DNA of 64,000 bases from Aphidius gifuensis (GCF_014905175.1 NW_025220587.1:27731-91730); one strand, 5' to 3'; counted from the first letter of the stretch, positions 47,001 to 60,520 are shown. The notes: a model not told the origin generated them from the sequence alone. Translations and numbers: made by a program.

Positions 47001-50000
47001 ACGTTCTAAATCATTTTTAGTTTCTTCAAGTTCACGATAAATATTTTCAAGTTTTTCAACAAGTGCCTGTTGATCATGATGAGCAATAAGTAAAGCTTGT
47101 TGTTTATCATTTTCAGCACGTAATAAACTTTCTTCATGTTGTTGACATATATTATCAATATGTTGTTGTAATTCTTCAATTCTCATTTGTAATTGATTTA
47201 TTTCATCTTCTTTTTGATTTTCAAATGTTGTTATTGTTTGTTGTATACGTTTTTCTAATGTTACTTTAATTTGTTCTTTTTCATCATTTAATTTTTTTAA
47301 ATTATCATCATTTTGTTTTTTTAAATTAACAATTATATTTTGATATTCAATTTCTTGATTTGTTTTTTGTTGTGTTAATGATTGTTTTATTTCTTGATTA
47401 ATTTTTTCACTATTATTTAAGTTTGTTGTTAAACGTGATATTTGTCCTTTTAATGTTTCTTGTTTAATTAATAAATCTTTTTGTTCTTGTTCAATTTGAA
47501 TTTTTTTACTATGTATTGATTCAAGATTTGTTTGTGCATCAAATAATACACCTTCAAGTGTTTCTTTTTCACTTTTCATTGATGCTAATAATTCTTTCAT
47601 ACGTTGATATTCTTTATCATTTGTTTCAATTAAAACTTGTTTTTCTTCATTATCTTTAACTAAATCTTCAAGATTACGATTTATTCTTGCATTCATTTCA
47701 TTTGATTGTTCTAATCTTTGACGTGTTCTCATTAATTCTTCATTTAATAAATCTTTTTTATTTGATAATATTGATAATTGATTTGATAAATTACCACGTT
47801 CACGTATTATTTGTCCTAATTCAATTTCAATTTTTTCTTTTTCAATTTCTAAAAATTTAATTTTTTCATTTAATGTTACTTTATCAGATTCAAGATCAAG
47901 ACGTATTTGTTCAGCTTGAAGTAATTCTTTTCTCAATGATCCAATATCACCAAGTTGATCACTACATTGATTTGTTAATTTTAATTTTTCATCTTCAAGA
48001 ATTTTTAAATTATCAGCAAGACGTTGTTTATCTTTTTCATTATTTTCATTAATTGTTTCTAATTTTATTATTTCATCTTGTATATCTGATTTTTCAATAA
48101 TAACACGTTCAAGTTCAATTTCAATGTCATTTTTACTTTTTTCAATTTGTGATATAACATTATCTGTTTCAATTTTTTGTGCTTCAAGCATATCTTTTGT
48201 TAAATATATTCTACTAAGTTCATCACGTAATGTTAATAGTTCTTCTCTCATTCTACTTGAACGTTCTTCTTCACTTTTAAAATTTATTTCACGTATTTCA
48301 TTGTCTTTTGTCATTTTCGATAATTCATCTTGTAAATATATTTTTTCATCCTCTAAACTACTGCATAATTTTTGTAATTTATTATTAATTTTTTCTAATT
48401 TTTCATAATTATTATTTAATTCTTCAATCATATGATTCATATCAATTTTATTTTTTTCAAGTATATTTTTATCTGTTTTAATTGTATCAAAATTTTTCTG
48501 TAACATATTACGTTCTTGTACAAGTTGTATATTTTGTGATCTTGTTGTATCAAGTTGTACAATTAATTCACTTGTTCTTTCTTCAAGTAGCTGTACATTA
48601 ACCTCAGCATTATCACATTGTTTTTTTGTTATATTTAATTGTTCACGGCTATTTTGTAGCTTTAATTGAAGCTCATGAATAGTCAATTGATATTTATGAA
48701 GTGATGCTTGAACAGCACTTATTGTACTTTCAGCAAATGCTGGAATTGTATTATTACGTGAATTATTATTATTACGTTTTGGTGATCTTTGTGATATTAT
48801 TGTTGTACTTTGTGATAAATGTACATGTGGTGTTTGTTGTTGAATATTTTCATTATCACGAATTTCAGCATCTTGAATAACAGCATGTGCAATATCTCGT
48901 AATGCTGATTCAAGAATTTTAACATCTTCTTGTATTTTTGTAGCCTAAATAAAAATAAAAATTAATAATTACTTATCAATTAAATAAATATAAAATATGT
49001 ATGTATTACCTGTATAATATTATTTTCAGCTTCACCACATCTTTCTTCAAGTTTATTAATTTCTCGAATTAATTGATTTATTCTTTCGTCTTTCATTTTA
49101 ACATCATTCATTGTAACTTCATGCTGTTGTCGTAAATTAACTAATTCAACTTTTAAATCATTATCTTGATTAGTTTGATATTGTTGTGTTATTGATGGTT
49201 GAACAGCTTGTGATTGTTGTACTTGTAATGCAAGTTTAACACCACTACATACTGATGTCATATCATTAGTTGTTGTTGTTAATTTATTATTAAATTTATT
49301 TAAATCTCTTTCAGTTGTTGTTTTCATATCTGTAAATGTACGTTTTAATGATACAACATTACGCCATAAATTTAATAATCTATAATGTTCAGATGTATAA
49401 TATTCATTAAATGCAATTTCTTCTTCTTTCCATTCATCTTCTTTAGCATTCATTTCTTCACGTAATATATCCCAATCATTACTTAGTTTTTGTAAATCAT
49501 TTGTTAATGATTCATTTGTACGATGTGATTCTTCAAGTTGATTTTTTAATGCTGTATTTATTTCAATTAATTTTTCAGTTTTACGACGTTCATCATTTAA
49601 TTTACGTATTGCTGTATCAAGATCATGTATTTGTTCATCACGTATATCACGTAATGTTTGATGTGCAGCTTCTAATACTGATGTACTTGGTGATGTATTA
49701 CGTGTTAATTCAATTGGTAATGATTCAGTCATTTGATTTTCTAATTCATTACAACGTTGTTTATATTGTAATACTTTTGCTTGTAAACGTGATACAAGAA
49801 CAGCTTGATGTTGTTGTGCTTGACGATATGTACCCAAACGACGTTTATAATTTTCAGCTTCATCTTTTAAACGATTACGTAATTCCATATTTTGACGTAC
49901 TAATAAATCTGATGATACATCATCATCATCACCACCACTATCTAATTGATTATCAATACCTGTATTATCATGATGACTTGTTGATGGTTCTGTCATTCTT

Positions 50001-50122
50001 ACTCCAATTACTCTTGGCTAGAAAATAAATAATATATTTTTTTTATTTGTTTATTTGTATTTTTTATCATAATATTAACATACCGAAAACTTTGAAAAAT
50101 CTAAACATCTTCTAGAATTCAT
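44088..50122 (-). CDS. Root: Rootletin (ciliary rootlet coiled-coil protein)
   Basis: Three coding exons, 50084-50122, 49010-50017 and 44088-48944, join in phase 0 and give 1,967 residues, close to the usual ~2,000 of rootletin (CROCC). Nearly the entire protein is heptad-rich coiled coil. Recognisable landmarks are the N-terminal rootletin block (LVRQNMELRNRLKDEAENYK; SNDWDILREEMNAKEDEWKE; EHYRLLNLWRNVVSLKRTF; DMTSVCSGVKLALQ), a mid/late block (SVGTTLRRIAGIQ; VDPEAIRKGIRSLMQQVAQI) and the C-terminal LRQALGDSLRTVSQDPSVDA, followed by a Ser/Pro-rich tail. Rootletin polymerises into rootlets at the ciliary base; in insects it is needed in mechanosensory neurons. The 4.9-kb terminal exon has no frame lesion, in contrast to many neighbours. 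Confidence 0.95.
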
Positions 50123-50780
50123 TTCGATGTTTTATTTTATCAAATTAATTATCAATAATATGTAAAATTTATGTAAACTTTTTTATAATTTAAATTTAAT
50201 TTAACTTGACAATACATTATTTGTCTGTTGTTGTTGTTGTTGTTGTATATGTCAAAAAATAAGTGGCATGTTATTATTTGTTTTTGTTTATGTTTTGGTA
50301 GTTATGGAATAATGACACAAGTGTCGCTAGCTTATGGACGCGGCTAAAAATTAAATGTATTATCGAACGGGTCGGTATTTTTTGTACATAACTAAAATAG
50401 TAAAAATATATATTTTTTTTTATAATTGTTATTATAATTAGACCTTGTATATTTAGTGACCCTTTCTATAGAAAAATTGATTATTAAACTTGTATTTTTT
50501 TTAAAACTAATCATGAAAAAAAAAAAAAAAGCTTATTGGAATTTGAAAAATTACAAATAATAATATTTAATTTAATAATAATAATTGTCTTATGTTGTTA
50601 TTAAATTAATTAATTAATTTTTTTAATAATTAAATTATTAAAATATATATTTTTTATTTATTTAAAAAAGTAATTTCAAGATGTTAAAAAAATTTAAAAT
50701 AACACGAAATTATTTGTCATGTAGTAATTATTTATTGTATAATTTCAGTATAAATAAAATAATTAAAATAAATAAATTAC

Positions 50781-50867
50781 CTCGAATTGTTTCGAGCCTC
50801 TGAGAAACGGTGGCCGACGTCTTTTCATTTGTGATCTTATCAAGTGTAGTGGTGTTTTTGGTAAAGC
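50781..50867 (-). other. Probable alternative 5' exon of rootletin
   Basis: An 87-bp open segment flanked by an acceptor (TTTAAAAG|GC) and a donor (TTCGAG|GTAATT) encodes ALPKTPLHLIRSQMKRRRPP, then FLRGSKQFE, in phase 0 on both sides. It can therefore join the exon at 49010-50017 (PRVIGVRMTEP...) in place of the MNSRRC exon. Its product is basic. Confidence 0.5.
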
Positions 50868-53800
50868 CTTTTAAATAAAATAAAAAAATTAATTTTTATC
50901 TAAAAATTAAAAATCTAATTAAATAAACAATTAAATATAAAAATTTAATTGAAAAATAAATAGCCTGTTGTATATATACAAAAAAACTTTAAATGGAAAG
51001 AAACAAAAAATATAGAGCATGAAGTAAAGAACCTGGTACCGAAAGGTACCAATCGATAGAACATCCCATAACTTGATTCAACATCTAGACAATGATATAG
51101 ATATATGTATAAAAACACATTGATGATTACTAATGAGACCAATCATTTGCCACCTTCAATTAAATTTATTTTAAATTTAATTCTTCAAAAGTAAAAGAAT
51201 TAAAAAAGAAGAAAAACAATAAAAAAATAAGTTTAAGATTTTAATCCAAGTTTCAAGAAAAAGTTTTTAGTTTTATTATTATTTTTTTAACCAAAGATCA
51301 TCTTTAAAGGCAATTAAAATTGCTCGATAACTCATGCAAAATACCAGTTAAATTTCATGAGAATTCAACACCTGATTTAACAGTCATTAAGAAGATAAAT
51401 TTATATAAATTTTATTGTAAATATTCTAATCATTATAATTTATCATACGACTTTTAAATTAATTTTTTATTCTACAAGTTTATTTATTTTAATAGACTAT
51501 ATATATAAAAATACTATTGCATTATTGTGAACTTTGTACATGACAATAATTAATATTATTATTGACAAATTATTTTAACGCCTTGATTTTATTTAAATAT
51601 GGAATTTGAGCTGTCATATATGTCAACACAACCATTAATATTATTTAATTTTTTAAAATTATTATTTATCATTTAATTCATTTTTTGCAGACAAATAAAT
51701 GTCGTTGGCCAATTTATGATTAATAAATTTATACTTAACACAAAAACAATGATAATTAATAATTTTTTTATATAAATAATTATAAATATTATTTAATTAT
51801 TTAAAAATGATTTTTTATCTAAATGTTTTTTAATATATAAATTAATCAAGTTCAAAGATTATTTAAATAATATTTAAAAATTAAATATATCTAAATTTAA
51901 AACATAATTTTCCTTATTAGAAATATTCCATAATTTATAGATTTTTTGTAAAATTTATTTTTAATTTAATTTATAAATATACTTTAAACCTTGACCAAGA
52001 AAAATATATCATATAAATTTTCCACTTATATTTCCGTGAATGAATATATATATATAAATTTAATATGTAAGTCAATTAATATGATTTATATATTATAATA
52101 AGATTATCCATGTATTATATATTGAATAATTTTTATATAAATTATGCAATTATTATATTATTATTATAATATATACCAATTAGATAAATTATTATTTATA
52201 TCAAAATATTGATATTTAATTATTAAATATGATAAATAGACATATAAAATGATCTCAATTGTAAATAGTAATTATAAATAATATTATAAAGTCTATTAAA
52301 TTATGAATTAATTAATATAATAATCATACTAATCATATTACGTTATGTATCTATATATATGTTTAAATAAATGTATATCAATGATAAATAACTTTATTGT
52401 ATCATATATCATGTATTCTAATACTATACGTATCAATTCATTTCATGTTTATTTTATTATAATACTATGATTATATCATTATTATCAGTAGCTCATTAGG
52501 CATCATATATATAATGAAACTGTAACAAATGAACGACATTTGATAAATTATACGTGAATGACTTAAAATATTATAATTATTAATCTAAAATGCATAATTT
52601 TATAATCAAATGATGAATTATTGTTTTATATAAAAGATCTCGTAAATTGTATAAATATTAAATACAAAGTCCAGTGAATAATTTTAATATCCAGACAAGA
52701 CGATCCCAATAATAATATTTTTTTATTATTAATTCAATTTTTATCATCATTTGAACTACGACGGTCAATGTTCAGTGTAAATGTGCTACGTGCCATTGAT
52801 CAAGTAAACCATTCACAATTTTTATTATACTTAAAATTTTAATTTTTCAATTAACCAAAAGAAAATATATTGTAATATTTTTATCATCATTTTCAGTTAT
52901 TATTTAATCAAAATTAAACAAAATTATAAATATTTTTTATAAATATAATTAAAGAAGAATTTTTTTTTTTTTGAAATTTTATCATCAATGATGTTATCAA
53001 TGATTACAACACTTTTTGTCTCAAGTGTAGACATGTATTATTTTTTTTTCAATGATTCATAATATTATTTTATAAAAAAATATTTTATCTTGTTGAAATA
53101 TTTTTTTTTTTTATACACATCGTAATAGAACGTGATCAGAATTATGATCACATAGTTTGTATTGTATGAAAATAAAAAAAATAAATAAAAAAACATTCTA
53201 TCAATCAGAAATTTATTTATATATACTTGACATTGTCTCGATGAATTTGTCTAGCCTCAAGATGATTAAAAAATAAATACTTGAGCATTGTTATCGAGAG
53301 ATAAAAAAAAAATACAAATTAATATTTCGAGTGGTGGGTTGGGGTTTTAATTTTTTGTTTTTATTAATTTTTATATTACTGGTGTATGTGTTTATTGACC
53401 ATGTTGAAAGAATGACCATATGTTTCAATCGCATTTGTATTTCTTTTATGAATTATTAATGATTACACACGTGCGTCACCTTCTGTACTATCAAGCACGT
53501 GGCGTAAACATGTGCAAGTAAATAAAAATATAAAAAATAATCGAATGAAAATATTTGATACACTTGTTTTATTGTCAAATAAATAATTAACAACATGAAA
53601 AAATAAATAAATAAAATATCTATATCTTCTTTGGTTTTAATTTAATATAAAAAAAAATATTGATTATTGATAAAGAAAAAAAAAAAAGGGAAGGGAATTT
53701 GAAAGGACAATAATTGGGGTTGTAAAAGGGAAAAAAAAAATCATTCCTTATAAAAATAAATAATAAATCAAAAAAAGTAAAATTAATATTTGAATAAAAT

Positions 53801-56800
53801 TTTAATTATCTAAAAAAAAATCTTAGGATTTAAATTTTCTTTTCATATATTTAATGTTAATTTTGTATTGAATTTTTTGTATTCAATTTTGAAATTCAAA
53901 AGAAAAAATAAAACTGTTAATTTAAATTTTCTGTAATGTAACTTGAATAAATAAAATAAAGTTCTAACGAAATTTAATTTAAATAGGCTGTAATGTGTAT
54001 TTTTATTTCAACGAAAAATTTAAGGCAAATGTTAATTAAACATTTAAAAATTTAACATTTAATTTAAAAGCTGTGTAGTAATAAAAAAAAAAATCAAAAA
54101 AATCAAAGACAACTAAAGTACATTAAAGTTTAGCAATAATAATTCATCAAAGTTGTGTTGAGAAAGTAATTACAAAGTAAATTTAATATGATCAATGATA
54201 AACAATTGTGGTTGTACATGAGTATCTATTTAATTTAAGTACAAAATACCTACACGCACATTGACTTATAATTGAACAATAAGAAAATCAATCTTAGGCA
54301 CATCAATTTAATCAAGAAACAAAAAAAATAAACAAAAATAACTTGAAAACATTTAACTTAATCTTTGTGTATATTTTTTTATTTGATAAATTTATTCCTT
54401 ACCCTTGGCATTATTGTGTTGATTTAATTTTTTGTCTATTTTTTTTGATGGTCAATTTGTTTTGATGAATGATTTGTGTAAAGATGCTGATAGTCTAATG
54501 ATGGTGATGATGATATTGAGATGGCCAATTGATTCTCAAGGCTCGTTATTTTTCAAACAACATTACGAAAAACAATCACGTACTTTTGTTGCGTACACGA
54601 GCAATGACGATTCTCTACTGAATGTCCCTTAAGGGTGTAATATTTCAAACTACCACTACCACCACCAACACAAGCCGCAGGATCGCGTGTCAATACTATC
54701 ATAATATAAAGTTACTGTTCTCTCTCAAAAAAAAAAATAAAAAAAAAAACTCAGGTAAAAGTAACAAATCAGAAGAAACCTACAATCAAAATGTAACTCC
54801 CACTATTTGAATATATCATTCCCAATTTGTCCTAGCTTGATTTATTTCCAATTTTAAGACTTTTTTTTGTAATTTTTTTATGATGTGTATAGGCATGCCT
54901 TGGAAGCATTAGGTATTATATATAGTAGGAATAAAAAAAACACTTTAAAGATCCTTTTTTTTTATTTTCAAAATTCAAATGTACTTTTGATCATAACATG
55001 AAGTCAAGAAATGTCGCAAGTAATACTTTTTCATCACGAAAATTTATATAAGACAGAAAAAAGGTCGTTGACAGTATTATATTTTTAGAATGTTTATTTA
55101 TTTTAGGTTTTTCAATTTATAAAAATAATGATAAATGTAAATTGTTTAAGAGAAAAATATAAAATAAAGATTAACATTTTTTAAATTTTTAAATGTTAAA
55201 TTGACATTTGCGCCAAATTTCAAACGACAATTAAAAATAAAAAATAAATTTCGAAATGAAAATACAAACTGAAGAAAAATGTAAATTTAAAATTTAATTT
55301 TCTTATTCAATTTTGAAATTGATACAAACATTTTAATAAAAAATTAACATTCAAAATGTGTTAATAAAACAAATGCAGAGTTAAAATTTTTTTTAGAATA
55401 TTAATTTTATCTTTAATTTTTGTAACATTTTTCAAGTTTTAAACTTTAACAGTTTAAATAAAAATATAGTCTATAATTTCGACATTTGAAAAATGTGTAT
55501 ATTGTTATTAAATCGGTTGTTTTTTAAATTTTTTTATATCAATATATAAGTAATATAAGGTTCAAGATACATTGACAAAATAAGATAGTCATAGTATAAC
55601 CATTGGTATGTAAAATTTTATATCCCCATGAAGAACATTAAACGGTGCCTGGTAGTACACACCGCGTGTTTATACAAGAAAATAAATCTACGTTTATACA
55701 ATACATATATTTATTTATATTTTAACGAATTTTTTTATTGCTTATTTTTTTTTCAAGTAATATCCACAATTTACATCATAACAAGATCACATTTTTCATT
55801 TGATAATTTAAAAACTTTTTTAAATATTTTTATTTCAAATTTTACTTGTTAAACTAAACCACTGATAAAAACAAAATCATTTATTTATAATATTTTAGCG
55901 AGTATACAAATATTTTGAAGAAAAAAAAAAAAAAAGTAGTCAACTCGATGAATAGTCAGCCAATTTGAATGATGTTCTAAAAAAATGCCTGAAAGTTTTA
56001 AAAATAAGAAAAAAATATGTTTTTTAAACTGAAAAATTATGTAGATATAGATTTGATGCAAAAAAAATATATATATCTAAGATTATGGGTAGGCAAAGAA
56101 TGAAATAAACCAAAATTTTTGGTATCGATTTATTTAACCTGTTGTCAAGGAACTCGAGATAATAAAACTGTGCGAATTTAATTCGTCAAATATGTGAAAA
56201 TTGTAGTATCTTTTTTTTACGAAGTCAACAAAGTGATTTATAAAAATGTAAGAAATATTTAAATGCGACATGATATTGATAAGACTGATACAAACGTGAC
56301 CCTAGCCTGTCGAAGTCCATCTCAGAGCTTTGGATAAATTTTTTATTTTCTTCAACAAATATGTCGAGAAAAAAAAACATACATATAAAAATGATTGTTT
56401 TCCTTTTGAAAATTAAATTTTTATTTTTTATAACTTACAAAAAAAAAAAGAAAAATATTATCTATTTTAAAAAATTTTATTCAAGATAATAAGCAAAGTA
56501 TTTTGTTTTGTTTTTTTTTTTTTTTGATTGTGAAAATAATTTGATAAATAAAAAGATTGATAAAAAAAAAACACACACAATCTCGTCGTCATCAATCAAG
56601 AACTTTGATCTATCAAAAAAAAAATAAAATAAATAACATTTTTATTATGATATAATTAATTTATCAACTCAATAAATTAATTAATTTTTCAAATAAAAAT
56701 TATAACTATAATTTATTAATAAAAATAATTCAAATCTTAAATCAAATTTATTATTATTTTTTTGTTTTACCAACTATTTTGTACAAAATTTTAGTATTTA

Positions 56801-57337
56801 AATTATATTTTATATTTACAATCAAATATTCATAAACAATTTATTGTTTTTTTTTTTTTTTTTTTCATACATCATCCTCGTGATATAATAAAAATGCAAT
56901 TTTTATTCATCACTCATTCATATATTATATTTTTCACTTAATATCTCTTTGTAAAAAAATTTTATAATCATTATATTTCAAATACATATGAATAACACTT
57001 TATTAAATATTATCACTTAACAAAATTAAATAAAATAATTTTGATAATGTCTCGGCTAATCATCACTCAAACTGTTGTTGTAATGAAAAAAATAAAATTA
57101 AAAAAAAAAAAAAATTAATATCTTTCCACACACACTCTTGATTGTCTTGTTTTGATGAATTTTTGTTTTATTGCTTTTATTTTCGTTTATAAAAATACGC
57201 AAAAAATAAATAAAATAAAATATAATCTGTCATCATTTATTCTTGATAGTTAAAAAAAAAAAAAATTCAAGATAAGAGACAATATAAATATTTTTTTGTT
57301 TGTTATAACATATAGATAATGATGATGATAATAATAT
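50868..57337. other. 6.5-kb gene-poor AT-rich region
   Basis: Extremely AT-rich, with many poly-A/poly-T runs and no conserved frame on either strand. 50868-54402 may be the distal 5' intron of rootletin. 54400-54700 is more GC-rich and might be its promoter. 56840-57330 is the 3' flank of the ATP-grasp-like gene. No transposon with readable ends and no tRNA-like fold was recognised. Confidence 0.45.
54403..54411 (-). other. Possible distal start exon of rootletin (MPR)
   Basis: ATGCCAAGG|GTAAGG is a start codon followed by a strong donor, in phase 0 with the exon at 50781-50867. The intervening intron would be ~3.5 kb. The evidence is only the splice and phase match. Confidence 0.3.
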
Positions 57338-59047
57338 CTACTGTACAACAGCAAGTGGTGGTGTATGTTGATTTGGCTGTGCTCTTATTGCACCAGCAAG
57401 TCTATTAAATGGTAATTGAATATGATAATAAGCACAATATGGTAATGGATCCCAATAAACAAATAGCTCTTCTCTCTTATCAATAACACAATTTTTTTTA
57501 TTTGAATAATGTTTTGTAACTTGTTCAATAGCACTTGGAAAACCATTATTATTTTTAATATCATCAACAATAACAAGTGGTCCAGAATTTGTTCTTGAAA
57601 AATGACGACATGGACGCCAAATAAGTCTTGGATGTACACTTGTTAAACAAACATATGGTAAACCAATACCAATACGACAACCAATTATAATAATTTCATT
57701 ATTAATATTTTCAATAAATCTAAAACTAAGATGTCCATTAATTTTTTTATCATTAAATTTATTATTAAAAAATATATCAAGCCATTTTGTTATATTATTA
57801 TTAATAACTGGTACAAGACCAATATTTTCATCAACACGACATGTTACATTTGCAATGACTTTTGATTGTTTAACAGTTGTACAGGTAATATAATGTGTAC
57901 CAGTTGGATATTTAATAACAATCCATGGTTTTTTTTCACTTATTTCATGACGTAAAGTATTTAATTCTTGTAAATTTATTGGTAATTTAATTTTAGAACG
58001 TTCACGTATACCAATTTGACCAGCAGCAAGCATAACATGTCTTCCAGTTCTTAATGTACCATTATCATAAAGATTTGTAATATCTTCACTTGACCATAAT
58101 ACAGTATTTAATGGTGTTTTTAATCCTAATAATCTACATCTTTGTAGTAATTCTAATGGATCATCAAGACAACTAACATCACCAATACTTGGTACAAAAC
58201 ATTCACAACCAATTATTTCTAAATGTGGTTTAGCAAGTGCATCATAATATGCAGCATTTGATGAACTAACTGGTATATAATATATAGCATTTTCATTTTC
58301 AACAATTGTTTTTAATGCTTTAACATATTCAGCAGCATTACCTTGACATGGACGTGGTATTGTATAAAATTTTGAGCATGCTATTGAATAACGTGCTAAT
58401 GAAAATAAACCTTCAATTTCACAAACAATAACTCTTGCACCAGCTTTATAAAAATTTCTTGCAAGATGAATTGATTGTACTGTACTACCACCACTTATTA
58501 ATACACAACGTTTATTACGATTTAATTCTGATCTTGGTGTATAAATTAATGCCAATAAATATTTTAATAAACTCAATGGTAATTGTATTATTACCATCAT
58601 AATACATACCCATGTTGATGTCCAAATTATTGGTGCACGTATTATAAATATTATTGTATTCCATATACTTGTTATTATAAATAATAAAAAATTTAAATAC
58701 CAAATAATTATTCTTGTTGGTAAAAATTTATTTTTTAATTTTTTATTATTATTTATTATTATTTCTTTATTTTTAATATTATTATCATAATTTTTTGATT
58801 GTTTTATGGCATTATTATTATTAATTATTATTGGTTTAATATTTTTTTTATATATTATTGATGGTTCAGATAATTTTGGATATTTTGAATTTGTTAAATC
58901 ATCAATGGAATTTTTTATTGATGAAAATGTTGAATATTGTGGTGGTGAACTTGATAATGGTGAATATGATAGTGGTGGTGAAGCACTGTTACTTGGTGGT
59001 GATGTACTTGATGGATAAAATCTTCTTTCACTTGAACAAGCCGGCAT
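57338..59047 (-). CDS. Membrane-anchored ATP-grasp-like protein (degenerate)
   Basis: A single-exon frame of 569 residues. Order: Ser/Pro-rich N-terminus (1-45); Asn/Lys-rich linker; two adjacent hydrophobic segments (~109-135 and ~138-168; IIWYLNFLLFIITSIWNTII, VCIMMVIIQLPLSLLKYLLA); then a cytosolic part like the CPSase/ATP-grasp family: Rossmann-like start (RCVLISGGSTVQSIHLARNF; ARVIVCEIEG), IYYIPVSSSNAAYYDALAK, a lid region with KPWIVIKYPTGTHYIT, and HLSFRFIENINNEI. In active members a metal-binding E.NPR motif follows; here it reads IIIIGCRIGIG, so catalysis is doubtful. Substrate unknown. ATP-grasp enzymes ligate acids to amines; this one may be a pseudoenzyme on a membrane. Family placement is from recalled motif order and is moderate. 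Confidence 0.65.
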   Translation of the reverse strand: MPACSSERRFYPSSTSPPSNSASPPLSYSPLSSSPPQYSTFSSIKNSIDDLTNSKYPKLSEPSIIYKKNIKPIIINNNNAIKQSKNYDNNIKNKEIIINNNKKLKNKFLPTRIIIWYLNFLLFIITSIWNTIIFIIRAPIIWTSTWVCIMMVIIQLPLSLLKYLLALIYTPRSELNRNKRCVLISGGSTVQSIHLARNFYKAGARVIVCEIEGLFSLARYSIACSKFYTIPRPCQGNAAEYVKALKTIVENENAIYYIPVSSSNAAYYDALAKPHLEIIGCECFVPSIGDVSCLDDPLELLQRCRLLGLKTPLNTVLWSSEDITNLYDNGTLRTGRHVMLAAGQIGIRERSKIKLPINLQELNTLRHEISEKKPWIVIKYPTGTHYITCTTVKQSKVIANVTCRVDENIGLVPVINNNITKWLDIFFNNKFNDKKINGHLSFRFIENINNEIIIIGCRIGIGLPYVCLTSVHPRLIWRPCRHFSRTNSGPLVIVDDIKNNNGFPSAIEQVTKHYSNKKNCVIDKREELFVYWDPLPYCAYYHIQLPFNRLAGAIRAQPNQHTPPLAVVQ

Positions 59048-59463
59048 TTTTATTATTTATTATTTTATACTAATTATGTGTTGATGTAAATATTTAATTT
59101 GTATATAATAATTGAAAAAAAAAAAAAATAAAAAAAAAAATAAACTTTTAAGATATATTTTGATTTAATTAATCCATGATCATTCGTGATGAACGAGACG
59201 TTAACTGAGTAGTCACGACGAAAATCTTGGTCTCTTATGTGGCCTGCATCGCAATCGCACTATGAACCGAGAAATATTCTTATCTAATCATACTACTAAA
59301 CGCAAAATTTATTGACAATAAATATATATTTATAAAAGAATTCAGTATATGTGATATACAAGTTAAAGAAAAACACGTAGTATTTTATAAATATTTAAAA
59401 TTCAAATATATTATATTATATTTTTTTTAAGAACGTACGAGGTTGTGGTATCTACTTAAGTTG
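59048..59463. promoter_or_regulatory. Upstream region of the ATP-grasp-like gene
   Basis: AT-rich 5' flank; 59180-59280 is markedly more GC-rich (GAACGAGACGTTAACTGAG and following) and is the best promoter candidate. No coding frame. Confidence 0.4.
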
Positions 59464-60520
59464 TATTTCATTTAGATAAAACCATGAAAATACTTTATTT
59501 GGATCAATTGATTCATCAAAATCATCAACTAAATCCTGAAATGTTAAACCTTGTTCACTACCCTGGTGAAAATGACTTCTCCGTTTTTCTTCGATTTTTC
59601 TCCGATTTTCTCTAATGTTGAAAATTCGGAGATATTTGGATTAAATAATTTTTCGTTTTACTCCGATTTTTCTCCGAAATTTCAATTAAAAAATATACGG
59701 AGAAAATCGGAGAAAAATTGAAGAAAAACTGAGAAATCATTTTCACAAGGGTAATTCTGGTTGTCCGCCTTTTTAAAAACTTAATTCATCTGTATCTGGC
59801 AATTCTGCAACAATACTTTCTTTATCATCAACTGGTTCTGGTGATGATGGTATTGGTTTTTAATTTTTTTATTTTAACACTAGCAATAGAATTGATTATT
59901 TCGTATCAAATGTTTTCTTTTAGGATCCATTTTTATGACGGTTATTTGCAGTATATTTTTTGCACCATTAATATTGCGATTCTATGTAATTTTACAATTC
60001 GGACAATATTGATATCTATGCGGTGATTTACTTAATAAGTTTACTACACATACTGCATAATTCTGTTGATCGAAATTCATCAGGATCTTTAACGTCAATC
60101 ATTGGATGATTGTCAATTTTTTTTTAATAATGACAATGCTTATGCTGTATATCCTTTTGTACAACCATTCATTATAAATTGACTAGCATCAAACAGAGTT
60201 TTTCTTCCATCATTACATGTATTACATTTATTACCACTGTATGTACCATTTAGTAAATCATACAGTCTAACATATCGTCTACTACCATAAATTGATTGTG
60301 ATAATTTAAGTATTTCAAGACGATATTTAGTTGCCACCAACACGTCCATCATCTGCATTATTGACACCACCATAAGAACCTTTACTATCTCCATTTGGAA
60401 TAATGCTAAGTTGTATGGCTTCAGCTACTGCTGCATCCCTTGCAGTAATAGCATTAGCCAATTTACTTTTTGTAGCCTCTCGTAATTCTTCCCCGGAAAG
60501 AGATATTTCTGTCAAAACAA
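59464..60520 (-). pseudogene. Broken remnant of an unrecognised gene
   Basis: Exon-like minus-strand pieces can be read: EISLSGEELREATKSKLANA, then ITARDAAVAEAIQLSI (~60400-60515); a frame change near 60330-60350; VATKYRLEILKLSQSIYGSR, then RYVRLYDLLNG (~60240-60330); PDTDELSF (~59790); and LTFQDLVDDFDESIDPNKVF (~59490-59555). The last part is split by a MITE at 59561. The amino-acid composition looks like genuine protein, but no single reading frame survives. I cannot name the family. Confidence 0.5.
59561..59751. mobile_element. 191-bp MITE, CCCTGGTGAAAATGA family
   Basis: It begins CCCTGGTGAAAATGACTTCT and ends TCATTTTCACAAGGG, with TA on both sides (59559-59560 and 59752-59753). The interior is built from TCTCCGATTTT/AAAATCGGAGA motifs. 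It interrupts the gene remnant. Confidence 0.75.

Noticed and set aside
44855..48408. Hydrophobic plus-strand reading frames opposite rootletin
   Set aside because: These are antisense shadows of a heptad-repeat coding sequence; no splice sites or conserved domains.
49501..50028. Plus-strand Val/Leu/His-rich frame
   Set aside because: Antisense of the rootletin N-terminal exon.
50868..57337. Additional protein genes in the AT-rich stretch (short frames at 54432-54810 and 55628-55852)
   Set aside because: No recognisable domain, splice structure or coding composition; not distinguishable from chance in AT-rich DNA.
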